Assembly: GCF_000428045.1 (NCBI RefSeq)
Contig: NZ_ATZE01000026.1
Coordinates: 16,095 to 80,094 of the forward strand
Source of the DNA: Sedimenticola selenatireducens DSM 17993
Lineage (GTDB): Bacteria; Pseudomonadota; Gammaproteobacteria; Chromatiales; Chromatiaceae
DNA length: 64,000 nucleotides
Direction of reading: 5' to 3'
This document shows, piece after piece, positions 9,032 to 17,266 of the stretch. A program made the position numbers and the translations under genes. The stretch's first letter is position 1. Each line of letters begins with the position of its first letter. A model generated the notes under the pieces. The model saw only the letters and a list, made by a program, of their open reading frames with translations. It was not told the DNA's origin and ran no database searches.

Positions 9032-10863
9032 TGATTAATAGCGGCAGCCAAAGGATGCGCGTTTTCAACCTGGCCGCGGCCCACCTCCGGCATGAATGGG
9101 TATTAACCCTGTGCCTGGTTTCCGCGCTGGCCGCGGTGCTCGCACCGCTACTGATATTGATGGGGCTTAAAGAGGGGACAATAGAAACGCTACGCGATCG
9201 ACTGGTGCAGGACCCGGTCTACAGGGAGATCCGGCCCGCGATAACACGCAACTTTGACGAACAGTGGCTGCGGCAGTTGCAGGGCAAGCCCGGCGTGGCC
9301 TTCATGACCCCCACAATCCTGCCAGCCTCATCAATGATTCATCTCAGCTCGGGCGACAGTGACAGTGAACTGATGGACCTGGTTCCGACGGACAGTGGTG
9401 ATCCGCTTTTGTTGGAAAATGGCGCTGCCATTCCACAGAATGGTGAATGCGTGCTGAGCAGTGAAGCGGCCAGACGTCTGGGGACAAAGGCCGGCGAAAC
9501 CATCGTGGCCCGGGTGACCCGGAGCCGTGCGGGAAGATTGGAAACCGCGGAAGAGCGGCTGCGGGTGATAGCCGTTTTATCAACCCGGGCCGGTAATCTG
9601 GCCAGGGTCTATACCCCTCTGGACTTTGTTGTCGATGTCGAGTCCTACAAAGAGGGGCGTGGGATTGCCAGGCGTGGTTGGAACGGGGAGTCAGCCCGCC
9701 CCTATATGAGTTTTGATGGGGTTGTGGTGCTATCCGAGACCCCGCTTGATCCGGTGACCCGTACCGGCCTGGTGGTGAATACCGGCCTGCTGAAGGCAGA
9801 TAGCATGACTGCCGTGTCGTTTAAATCACTGACCGGCCTGGGTTTGCCGGATGGCTGGCATGCGTACGATCTGAACATCCCCGCCGGAGCGGTCAACTTC
9901 TCCAGTATCAAAGCACTGCAGCGGAAATTGCGGGGTAGAGGCGCGGTGGTGTTCCCCTATGCCAGGGAAATGGAACTTGAACTGCCGAATGGCCAGCTTG
10001 CGGTGATGGGACTCTCGATCAGTGCTGAATTGGCCAGAAAGCTCGATTGGCCGGTTCCACCTTGGGGGCAGTTGTCAGACCGGGCTCTGGATTCTGGTCG
10101 GTTATTGCAGGCCGTACTGCCAAATGACATGTTCGATCAATCCTCTGAACTGCAGGTCGTCTTTACCGGTGTCGCCAGGTTGGAGCTGCCTTTAAAGGTT
10201 GCCGGGGCGTCCAGTTTAAAGACGGCGCTAATACCGGCTGAACTGATGGGTATGTTGCGCACAGGTGTTGAGCGCAAGGTGAGTTATCAGCCAGAGTCCG
10301 GCGGCCTGGTTCTGGAACGTGCCGGCTATCGTGGTTTTCGACTCTATGGCGAAACTATCGATGATATCCCCGCTCTGGTAGAACATCTCCGATCCGGTGG
10401 ACTGGAAGTGGTCGCGGAGGTCGACGCGATTGAACGCATCCAGGTTTTGGATAGAGGCTTGAGTCGACTCTTCTGGTTGATCGCCGTGCTGGGCGTGGTG
10501 GGTGCCGGTGCCGTACTGGTGGCCAGTTTGTATGCGGCCGTTGAACGTGAGCGAAAGGATTTGGGTGTCTTGCGATTGATCGGTCTGGCACGTACCGATG
10601 TATTTCTGTTTCCGGTCTTTCAGGGAGCGCTGATTGCCATCCTCGGCGTGGCCATTGGCTGGCTTGGCTATTGGTGTCTGGCACAGGTGATCAATAGTGC
10701 ATTTGGCCATGAACTTGCCGTTGGACAGGCCATCTGTCGTCTGCCCGCGGGGTATTCCTGGCTGGCCCTGGCGGCCACGCTAGCGCTGGCTGTATGCAGT
10801 TCTCTGATCGCAGCCTGGAAGGCAACATTAATCGATCCAGCGGAGGCAATTCGTGAAGAGTAG
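9031..10863 (+). CDS. FtsX-like ABC permease, TagS-like
   Basis: A 610-residue membrane protein with one N-terminal transmembrane helix (about 25-45), a long periplasmic domain (about 50-470) and three C-terminal helices (about 475-600) around a VERERKDLGVLRLIGL motif, the usual FtsX/MacB permease signature, ending in an IDPAEAIR-type tail. It is the membrane partner of the ATPase it overlaps by one base. Four helices with one large periplasmic domain fit LolC/E- and TagS-type machines that pass force or a signal across the inner membrane. The next gene starts inside its last codons. Confidence 0.9.
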   Translation: MINSGSQRMRVFNLAAAHLRHEWVLTLCLVSALAAVLAPLLILMGLKEGTIETLRDRLVQDPVYREIRPAITRNFDEQWLRQLQGKPGVAFMTPTILPASSMIHLSSGDSDSELMDLVPTDSGDPLLLENGAAIPQNGECVLSSEAARRLGTKAGETIVARVTRSRAGRLETAEERLRVIAVLSTRAGNLARVYTPLDFVVDVESYKEGRGIARRGWNGESARPYMSFDGVVVLSETPLDPVTRTGLVVNTGLLKADSMTAVSFKSLTGLGLPDGWHAYDLNIPAGAVNFSSIKALQRKLRGRGAVVFPYAREMELELPNGQLAVMGLSISAELARKLDWPVPPWGQLSDRALDSGRLLQAVLPNDMFDQSSELQVVFTGVARLELPLKVAGASSLKTALIPAELMGMLRTGVERKVSYQPESGGLVLERAGYRGFRLYGETIDDIPALVEHLRSGGLEVVAEVDAIERIQVLDRGLSRLFWLIAVLGVVGAGAVLVASLYAAVERERKDLGVLRLIGLARTDVFLFPVFQGALIAILGVAIGWLGYWCLAQVINSAFGHELAVGQAICRLPAGYSWLALAATLALAVCSSLIAAWKATLIDPAEAIREE

Positions 10864-12502
10864 ATGTCTGTGGCTGTTGGGTGCTCTATTGGTAACACTA
10901 CAGGTTTGGGGGGCGGTGCCGCCAAAGAGCATCTATAACCCCAGCCCGGCCGACGGTGACTTGGTATTGCCGATGCCTAACGGGGCCGAGATGGTACTGC
11001 GTCCGGTTGAAGTCCCGGGTAAGGGGTTCTGGGGTGCCCGTGAGCGATTCGTGCAAATGGGCGATGCCAGTGGAGGTGCGTTCGAAGGTATACAGCGGAG
11101 CATGGTGGCCGGGTCGTTTCAGGATGCCCAGAACGAGCGTTGGATAATCTGGATCGGCAAATATGAACTGACCAAGGGGCAGTTTGTTGCAGTGATGGGC
11201 AGTGATGCCCTGGCCGCTGCCAGCGGTAATTCCGCCGATCAGAAATTTGACGATCTGCAGGGGCGGAAACTGAAACAGGCGCAGGCGATGCCCCTTGCGT
11301 GGATAGATTATCAGGTGATTGAAGATTTCATCCGGGCGTACAATCGCTGGCTGTTTGATCCGGCACACCCGGAGCGACAGGCTGGACTCCCTGCAGTGGA
11401 TGGTGTGCCGGGCTTTTTTCGCCTGGCCACGGAGGATGAATGGGAATATTCCGCCAGAGATGGACTGGAGGCAATAAAGGACGGGAGCTTCAACGATCGA
11501 GTACCCTTTGCAGCTCGCCAGTTGAATGAGTACGCCTGGCATCTGGGCAACGCAAAAAACAAGCCACGACCAGTCGGCATGCGCAAACCCAATCGACTGG
11601 GCATTCACGATCTCTATGGCAATGTTCATGAAATGACTGCTGGCATATTTCGGCCCGAAGTCTGGCAAGGCAAGCCGGGCGGTGTGCCTGTGCGTGGTGC
11701 GAGTGTTTCCAGTCCCGCCGGTAAGGTGCGATCAAGCTACAGAACAGAGTTTGACGCTTATGCCTGGGATGCGGAAAACAAGCAGATGGTTTTGCGCAGA
11801 ACCTTCAATATAGGTGCCCGACTCGCCTTCGGTTCCAATGTTGTGGTCAGTTCTGCCACGCGCAGTGCGCTGGAGAAAGAGTATGCAGAATACCGTAAAA
11901 CCCTGCGCCGCGAGACGCCGGTAGGCCGCACACTGGATAACTTGGTCAGTCAGGCATCCAGTCAATTGGATACCGTGGACACGGTGCTTCAGCAATTGCT
12001 GGACCGCTATCCGGACGCGCAAGGACAGGTGCAGTCAATTCAGAGCTATGTGGATACGGCACGAGGTCAATTGGATCAGGCGCAGCGGGAGAGTGCCCGG
12101 AGCCTGTTGCAGGACGCATCGCGCAACGGGACCAATCTGAGTGTGTTGGTAAGCAAGCGCGCCACGCTTGAAACAGCCAAAAAGACAGCGGAAAAATTAT
12201 TGGCTATGTCCACACGCTACCAGGCTCAGGTTGATGCCGTACAGAAGTCTCTGGATGAGAACAGGGCCGCAGCCGAAGAACAGTATAAGGCTTACTTGGA
12301 AAAGGTGGCATTGATTGGTGACTATCAGAATGAATTCAGGACGCATGCATTCAAGATGCTGCAGAAGAAGACGTTAAGTTCGAGAGAGGCGCGTGTGCTG
12401 GAGTTACTGGATCTCCATGTGCAGAAATATAACGAGAATCGGATGGTGGATAAAGCTGTCTGGTTGGAAGAGTTCAACAAAATTTTCAGTGAATTTAGAT
12501 GA
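10853..12502 (+). CDS. SUMF1/formylglycine-enzyme-like periplasmic protein, TagR-like pseudoenzyme
   Basis: The GTG start overlaps the permease gene by 11 bases, with GGAGG 6 bases before it. An N-terminal signal peptide is followed by a SUMF1/FGE fold (about 30-330) with the family landmarks GKYELTKGQF, RLATEDEWEYSARDG, YGNVHEMT and RGAS. The only cysteine is in the signal peptide, so the catalytic pair of formylglycine-generating enzymes is absent and the domain probably binds rather than catalyses. Residues about 340-549 add a long coiled coil. The start of the mature protein (YNPSPADGD..LPMPNG) recalls TagR, the periplasmic SUMF1 protein that activates PpkA. Family certain, TagR role inferred. 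Confidence 0.88.
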   Translation: MKSRCLWLLGALLVTLQVWGAVPPKSIYNPSPADGDLVLPMPNGAEMVLRPVEVPGKGFWGARERFVQMGDASGGAFEGIQRSMVAGSFQDAQNERWIIWIGKYELTKGQFVAVMGSDALAAASGNSADQKFDDLQGRKLKQAQAMPLAWIDYQVIEDFIRAYNRWLFDPAHPERQAGLPAVDGVPGFFRLATEDEWEYSARDGLEAIKDGSFNDRVPFAARQLNEYAWHLGNAKNKPRPVGMRKPNRLGIHDLYGNVHEMTAGIFRPEVWQGKPGGVPVRGASVSSPAGKVRSSYRTEFDAYAWDAENKQMVLRRTFNIGARLAFGSNVVVSSATRSALEKEYAEYRKTLRRETPVGRTLDNLVSQASSQLDTVDTVLQQLLDRYPDAQGQVQSIQSYVDTARGQLDQAQRESARSLLQDASRNGTNLSVLVSKRATLETAKKTAEKLLAMSTRYQAQVDAVQKSLDENRAAAEEQYKAYLEKVALIGDYQNEFRTHAFKMLQKKTLSSREARVLELLDLHVQKYNENRMVDKAVWLEEFNKIFSEFR

Positions 12503-12515
12503 TAAGAGGTGATGT

Positions 12516-13205
12516 ATGAAAACCTTGGCAGTTAAAGTTGTACCGGTGATTCTGGTCGGTACCATGCTTACCGGTTGTGTCACTAATCAACCAAGAAACG
12601 ATACCGAAAGTTCCACGGCATCAAGTCAGTCAGATTCGCAGCGAACAAAAACCGAAGGTGCAGTATTTGGCGCCTTACTGGGTGGACTGATTGGGCTGGC
12701 TGCTGGCGATGAAAAAGGCGCCGTTATTGGAGCGGCAGTAGGTGCGGGGGCGGGCTACTTGATTGGTAACGAAATCGCCAAGCGCAAGGAGGCTTATGCC
12801 ACCAATGAAGATTTCCTTGACGCGGAAACTGCACGCACCGCCGAATTCAATCAGACCGCGAAAGCACAGCACCAGCGTCTGCGTACGGAAATAGCCGCAC
12901 TTGATACCGAGACTGCTGCATTGAGAAAACAGTACAAGTCTGGCAAGGCGAATCGGGATCAACTGCTGGCGAAGCAGAAACAGCTCAACGAGAAGATAGC
13001 AAAGAATCAGGAGTTTGAATCTACATTACAGAAAGAGTATGAGATCAATTCCGAAATTCTTGCCGAAGAGCGCAAGACACGTCCGGCATCCGATCCCTAC
13101 CTGGCCAAACTGGAGAAGGAAAACAACGACCTGAAGGCCCAGATTGAACAGTTGCGAGATGACAGCACACAGCTTGCACAGATAAACGAGAGGTTATCGG
13201 TATGA
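12516..13205 (+). CDS. Lipoprotein with glycine-zipper and coiled coil
   Basis: The signal peptide ends in a lipobox LTGC (Cys about 21), so the mature protein is lipid-anchored. The residue after Cys is Val, not Asp, which favours the outer membrane. A glycine-zipper segment (about 48-85) rich in GxxxG pairs could insert into or oligomerise at the membrane. The rest (about 100-229) is predicted coiled coil with repeated KQ/EK-rich heptads. The ribosome site AAGAGGTG lies just before the ATG. It overlaps the next lipoprotein gene (ATGA). By position it could be the TagQ-like outer-membrane anchor of the module; no sequence relation to TagQ is claimed. Confidence 0.8.
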   Translation: MKTLAVKVVPVILVGTMLTGCVTNQPRNDTESSTASSQSDSQRTKTEGAVFGALLGGLIGLAAGDEKGAVIGAAVGAGAGYLIGNEIAKRKEAYATNEDFLDAETARTAEFNQTAKAQHQRLRTEIAALDTETAALRKQYKSGKANRDQLLAKQKQLNEKIAKNQEFESTLQKEYEINSEILAEERKTRPASDPYLAKLEKENNDLKAQIEQLRDDSTQLAQINERLSV

Positions 13206-13771
13206 AGACGCAACAGACGCTGGTGATTCTTGCCACTTTGCTGCTGACGGGTTGCGTGACCACCGACGATCCGCGGGAAGGAGGATTTTTTGGAGGGGTT
13301 CACGGTATTTCCAGTGGTTCCTACGAACGTCGCGCCCAGGAGCGTGAGGAAAATCTGGCGAAAGTGAGGGCCATGCAGAAAGAACTGGAAGCGGAAACAG
13401 AGAGCCTTGATGCACAGAAGCATCAACGTCAGTTGGTGTTAGAACAGGAACAGAGCAAGCTGGCTACTCTGAACAGGGATGTGAAGGCCCTGGAGGCGAG
13501 ATTGATGACGCTGGGTAAGGAGCAGGGTGCCTCGGATAAGCGGGTGGCGGACCTTCAGCGTCGGCTCGACGTGTTGAAGGGGCAGTTATCCAAGCAGCAG
13601 ACTAGCCTCGATGCGCTTGAAGGTGGCGGTACCGGGGGCGCCGATGCGCTGGAGGGAACTGGCACCGGGGCGCTCGGTGACACGCGTCGGCAACAATTGG
13701 AGGCACAACGGCTGGAGTTGCAAAAGGAGTATGACTCGTTGCTCAGCTTGACATTGATGCTGGCAGAGTGA
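13202..13771 (+). CDS. Coiled-coil lipoprotein with ADALEG repeat
   Basis: A 189-residue lipoprotein: lipobox LLTGC near residue 18, a glycine-rich linker (GGFFGGVHGISSG), then a long coiled coil (about 45-135). After the coil comes a flexible stretch with DALEGG and GADALEG, the same motif found three times at the mature N-terminus of the VWA protein seven kilobases upstream; a short helix follows. Start and stop overlap both neighbours (ATGA and GTGA), so it is translated together with them. The shared motif suggests that the two proteins bind the same partner, or that the motif is a processing tag. Function unknown. Confidence 0.78.
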   Translation: MKTQQTLVILATLLLTGCVTTDDPREGGFFGGVHGISSGSYERRAQEREENLAKVRAMQKELEAETESLDAQKHQRQLVLEQEQSKLATLNRDVKALEARLMTLGKEQGASDKRVADLQRRLDVLKGQLSKQQTSLDALEGGGTGGADALEGTGTGALGDTRRQQLEAQRLELQKEYDSLLSLTLMLAE

Positions 13772-14847
13772 AATCCCGTTTGCGTTACCTGGTTACCCTT
13801 CTGGGCCTAGTGTGGAGTTTGCCCCTGGTCGCGACGGAAGCCCGGGTTGTGGAAGAGGTGCGGGCAATTTTACTGAGCCAGGCCTTGAATGTGCCGAATG
13901 AATCCCAGCTGCAGTCGTTGGCTCAGGAGGACCTGGGATCGAGTGTAAAGACCATCGATCCCTGGGCACACCTTGTCCCGCCCGGAAATGTGGCCGAGAG
14001 CAGGGCAGGAATAGGCGCCGAGTTATATAAAATCGGGCAGCGAACCTGGCTCATGCCCTATATGAACGGGCCGCTTGCTCGTGCCGGTATCAGGGATCGG
14101 GTCGAACTCTACAAGGTCAATAGTAAAGAGGTTGCAGTGTTGTCTCTACCCGATATTGCACGAATGCTCACGGGTAGTACGGGGGATGTGTTACAGATTG
14201 AGATTTGCGAGTCCGCATGCAGATCGCCCTCGACCCTGACCTTAGTATTGGAAGATACCCCGGTTCCAGCGGTCGAAGCGGTGGAGTTGGCGGGGCAACG
14301 CATCATTCGAGTACGCAGTTTCAGGCAGCAGGAGACAAAAATATTTCTCGCCACTTTGGTGAGCGCAACAACCGACTCCTCCCCGTTAATCCTGGATCTG
14401 CGTGATTGCCAGGGGGGCGACCTGTTTGAGGCGATGGATAGTGCCGCTTTGTTCCTCCCGGCCGGACAGGAGCTGGCAGTGACCTATGATCGGCATGGCC
14501 TAAAACGGCGTTTTTATTCACCACAGACTCCACCCAAGTTCGCCCGCCCGCTAACTATCTGGATAAGTGAGGTGACCGCGAGTGCAGGAGAGATATTCGC
14601 CGGTATTCTTCAGCAGCAGGGGCGTGCCAGGCTGGCTGGCATGCGAAGTCGCGGTAAATGTGTCTCGCAGACAAAAAAACGGCTCTCCGATGGATCGCTG
14701 TTTTATTTTACTAACCTGGAAATCCGCTTGCCCGGGGGTGTTGGTTGTAAGGATGTAGGGATAGAACCGGATATTACGCTCGGCGTTGAGGAGTTGCGCA
14801 GCAGCCGGTTGATTCTGGATCGCCTTCAACCAAGCGGAGTGCAGTAA
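13768..14847 (+). CDS. S41-family periplasmic serine protease (Ctp-like)
   Basis: The GTG start overlaps the lipoprotein stop. Signal peptide at residues 1-24. A PDZ-like region (about 75-155) precedes the S41 peptidase core: an LRDCQGG turn (about 210), the probable nucleophile in TASAGEIF (about 270) and the probable general-base Lys in SRGKC (about 295), followed by the conserved GVGCKDVGIEPD tail. The Ser/Lys dyad is intact, so it is likely an active tail-specific-type protease. As the last gene of the operon it may mature or turn over the module's own secreted proteins; the substrate is not known. It is close to the usual minimal length of the Ctp family. Confidence 0.85.
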   Translation: MKSRLRYLVTLLGLVWSLPLVATEARVVEEVRAILLSQALNVPNESQLQSLAQEDLGSSVKTIDPWAHLVPPGNVAESRAGIGAELYKIGQRTWLMPYMNGPLARAGIRDRVELYKVNSKEVAVLSLPDIARMLTGSTGDVLQIEICESACRSPSTLTLVLEDTPVPAVEAVELAGQRIIRVRSFRQQETKIFLATLVSATTDSSPLILDLRDCQGGDLFEAMDSAALFLPAGQELAVTYDRHGLKRRFYSPQTPPKFARPLTIWISEVTASAGEIFAGILQQQGRARLAGMRSRGKCVSQTKKRLSDGSLFYFTNLEIRLPGGVGCKDVGIEPDITLGVEELRSSRLILDRLQPSGVQ

Positions 14848-14942
14848 TACCTGGTATGCCTGACCGAAATGGTGACTGCATTTTCAAACGGTTTATAGCG
14901 AATATTTTTCAACCAGTTTTTCACGAGGATCAGGAGTAGGAA

Positions 14943-15980
14943 ATGGAATACTTTCGTATAATCTCAGGGGCCATTCTGATCGTTTTTCTGGTCCAGTCGC
15001 CGGTTCTGGCACAAACTCTCGAGGAACTGCAGCAGGAGCATGCGCTGCTTACACAGGCAGTCAACGATCCTGATCTCATTTGGATTCCGAAATCTTTTTT
15101 ATGGCCGGAAAAGTTCATGACTCGACAGCAGTTGGAAGAGAGGGTAATGACAATCCTGATATCAAAAAAAATCTATTCTCATGAAAAATATTTCAAGACC
15201 ATTCTTACCGCTGTAGAGTTGTCAAAGGAGACCAAGAAGCTGGTGCTTTTACAGACTATTCCTGAGTTGGAAGCCGATATACGGGTGCTTACCCAACAAC
15301 AAAATGATCATCTCGATCCAGATGGTGGATCTCAACAGTTGCAAAACGCTGATAATGCCATTGCAAGTTCTTCATCTTTTGCAAATACGCTGAATGAAAT
15401 AACCAGTTCTGACCATCTTGAACAGCTGTCTTTAGACAATATTTTAAATAATACATCTGTCAATAATGATGCTTCGGATTTGGGTGATTGTGCCATGAAA
15501 AACCCTGAAGGTGATAAACGCGGGAACATCCGTTTTTATCCAAATCGTGAGGATGCCAGAGGAACATATTTGCTGTGTAAATATGATAATACCGGGCATC
15601 TCTCCAGCGAGCAGCGGTTTTTGAACAATGTGAAAGTCGGGTTGCAGACTAATTATCGGTATGACTCAATATTCTCCACACATTATCCAACACGTAGAAC
15701 GCAGTATGCCGATGGTAAAATGAACGGTCTTGATGAGGCTTATCGGATAAGTAAATCCGGAGCAGTGTACCGGGCTTATCAAACAGCCTATGCGGATGGA
15801 CAAAAGCATGGTGACAGTGTGCAGTACTATGAGTCAGGCCGTGAGCGTAGTAGTACAAGCTATTTCATGGGGGCTCCCCAAAAGAAATATCAATACAGAA
15901 AAGATGGCTCCTTAAGTCTATGCACTAAATATGATCCCGATGGACGGCCTGTGGACTGTAGAACTGGTCGTACTCACTAA
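14943..15980 (+). CDS. Secreted MORN/YwqK-like repeat protein
   Basis: A 345-residue protein with a signal peptide (1-23, ending VLA). The N-terminal half (about 25-160) is helical and unrecognised. The C-terminal half (about 185-340) has repeats of the type YADGxxxGxxxxYY.SGxxxxxxxYxxG seen in MORN and YwqK antitoxin-like proteins. Ribosome site AGGAGTAGG. It lies 95 bases after the protease gene, is richer in A+T than the operon before it and is followed by a strong terminator, so it may be a later addition or have its own promoter. No function can be assigned beyond a possible binding role. Confidence 0.7.
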   Translation: MEYFRIISGAILIVFLVQSPVLAQTLEELQQEHALLTQAVNDPDLIWIPKSFLWPEKFMTRQQLEERVMTILISKKIYSHEKYFKTILTAVELSKETKKLVLLQTIPELEADIRVLTQQQNDHLDPDGGSQQLQNADNAIASSSSFANTLNEITSSDHLEQLSLDNILNNTSVNNDASDLGDCAMKNPEGDKRGNIRFYPNREDARGTYLLCKYDNTGHLSSEQRFLNNVKVGLQTNYRYDSIFSTHYPTRRTQYADGKMNGLDEAYRISKSGAVYRAYQTAYADGQKHGDSVQYYESGRERSSTSYFMGAPQKKYQYRKDGSLSLCTKYDPDGRPVDCRTGRTH

Positions 15981-16040
15981 TCTGAGTAAGATGCCGTAGG
16001 GGGCACCACCCAGAGGCAGCCGTTGCTGCTGGAATATAAT

Positions 16041-16071
16041 AGAAACAGCCCGGCAACGCCGGGCTGTTTCT
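16041..16071. terminator. Bidirectional rho-independent terminator
   Basis: A near-perfect palindrome, AGAAACAGCCCGGC / GCCGGGCTGTTTCT, with a short loop and A/T flanks on both sides. It sits between the convergent MORN-protein gene and the DsbA-like gene and would serve both. Confidence 0.88.
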
Positions 16072-16120
16072 GATGGTTATGGATTGGATATGTACTCCAT
16101 TATCCATGTAATGGGGTGTG

Positions 16121-17128
16121 TTAACGGCCCTGAAGATACTTTTCAATGGCTGCAATAAAGACGTTTGCGGGTTGTGCGCCAGAGATCAGTTCGCCCTCCA
16201 GGGAGCCGTTATCAGGATTGTAATAACCGATAATAAAACCCGGAGTCCCGGAAATTCCCACGGCCTGTCCGGCGGCCATATCATTTGCGACACGATCGGC
16301 GTACTGATCTTTATCGAGGCAACTGTTGAACTGTTCCAGGTCTTTCAGATTGATCTGCTTGGCGATCTCTTTCAAGTTGGACCTGGATAGATCGGATTGA
16401 TCGAAAAGTATTTCGTGCATGGCTTCAAAACCGCCCTGATCGCGCGCGCATTCAACGGCGAATGCCGCATCATCGGCCTCTTTATGGAAGGCCAGCGGGA
16501 AGTGGCGATAACCGAAGGCAACCCGGTCTCCATACTGTTCAATCAGATCTTTGATGGTGCTCTGGGCGCGTTTGCAGAACGGACATTGATAGTCGGAAAA
16601 TTCCATCACCATGACATCCGCCTTCTGATTACCCCTTACAAAGGCACTGGCTACCGGCAGATTGAGCAGCATCTCTTTCGGTTTTATCAACCGGGTGGTG
16701 ATATCCCCCTTGATCGCCGCACGTTGGTATATCTGGATATCACTCCTGGCTTTGGCCATGCCCTCCATATATTCCCTGATCATGGGGCCCAGTTGTTCCA
16801 GGGAGCCGCGACTCTGCAGATTATTTTTCTGGTAGAAGGTTGTTACCTGCTCGTCGGTAATCTGTGCGGGTGCAGCAGGTTTATAGTCGGCTGAATTGGC
16901 GCCAAGTTGTGTGACGGCATGCTGGATGAATGCTTCCTGCAGGGCGTTATGCAGTTGGATGCGCAGTTCATTGATCTTCTGGTCCTCGATATCCGACAGA
17001 CGGATCTCTTTTCCGCTCACCGTACCAATGACACTCTCCTCGGTCAGCAGGGCATCTGTGGCGGCATGAAGAGGTGTGCTGCCTGCGAACAGGGCCAGAG
17101 TGAGTGTAACTATCTTGATTGGCTTCAT
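16121..17128 (-). CDS. DsbA-family thioredoxin-fold protein (Com1-like)
   Basis: The start is placed at the ATG at 17128 (AAGGA ribosome site, then a signal peptide MKPIKIVTLTLALFAG ending LHA); an upstream in-frame start has no signal peptide. The 335-residue product has a helical N-terminal half (about 30-150), then a DsbA/Com1-type thioredoxin domain with CPFC in the sequence YQCPFCKRAQ and a cis-Pro loop GISGTPGFIIG. It is a periplasmic thiol oxidoreductase, probably an oxidase or isomerase for disulfides. The N-terminal half resembles the dimerisation region of Com1/ScsC-type proteins. Substrate unknown. Confidence 0.87.
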   Translation of the reverse strand: MKPIKIVTLTLALFAGSTPLHAATDALLTEESVIGTVSGKEIRLSDIEDQKINELRIQLHNALQEAFIQHAVTQLGANSADYKPAAPAQITDEQVTTFYQKNNLQSRGSLEQLGPMIREYMEGMAKARSDIQIYQRAAIKGDITTRLIKPKEMLLNLPVASAFVRGNQKADVMVMEFSDYQCPFCKRAQSTIKDLIEQYGDRVAFGYRHFPLAFHKEADDAAFAVECARDQGGFEAMHEILFDQSDLSRSNLKEIAKQINLKDLEQFNSCLDKDQYADRVANDMAAGQAVGISGTPGFIIGYYNPDNGSLEGELISGAQPANVFIAAIEKYLQGR

Positions 17129-17266
17129 CGAATATCCTTGCTGATTAGTTTGCCCGGCGGGCGTTGTCGTCAGTAAAGCTGGGACAGCAGATCCTGGAGC
17201 GAGTTCCGGAATGATGCTGTCCAACAAGTATGGTTGTGCATTGATTGTGCATGATTACACAGGATC

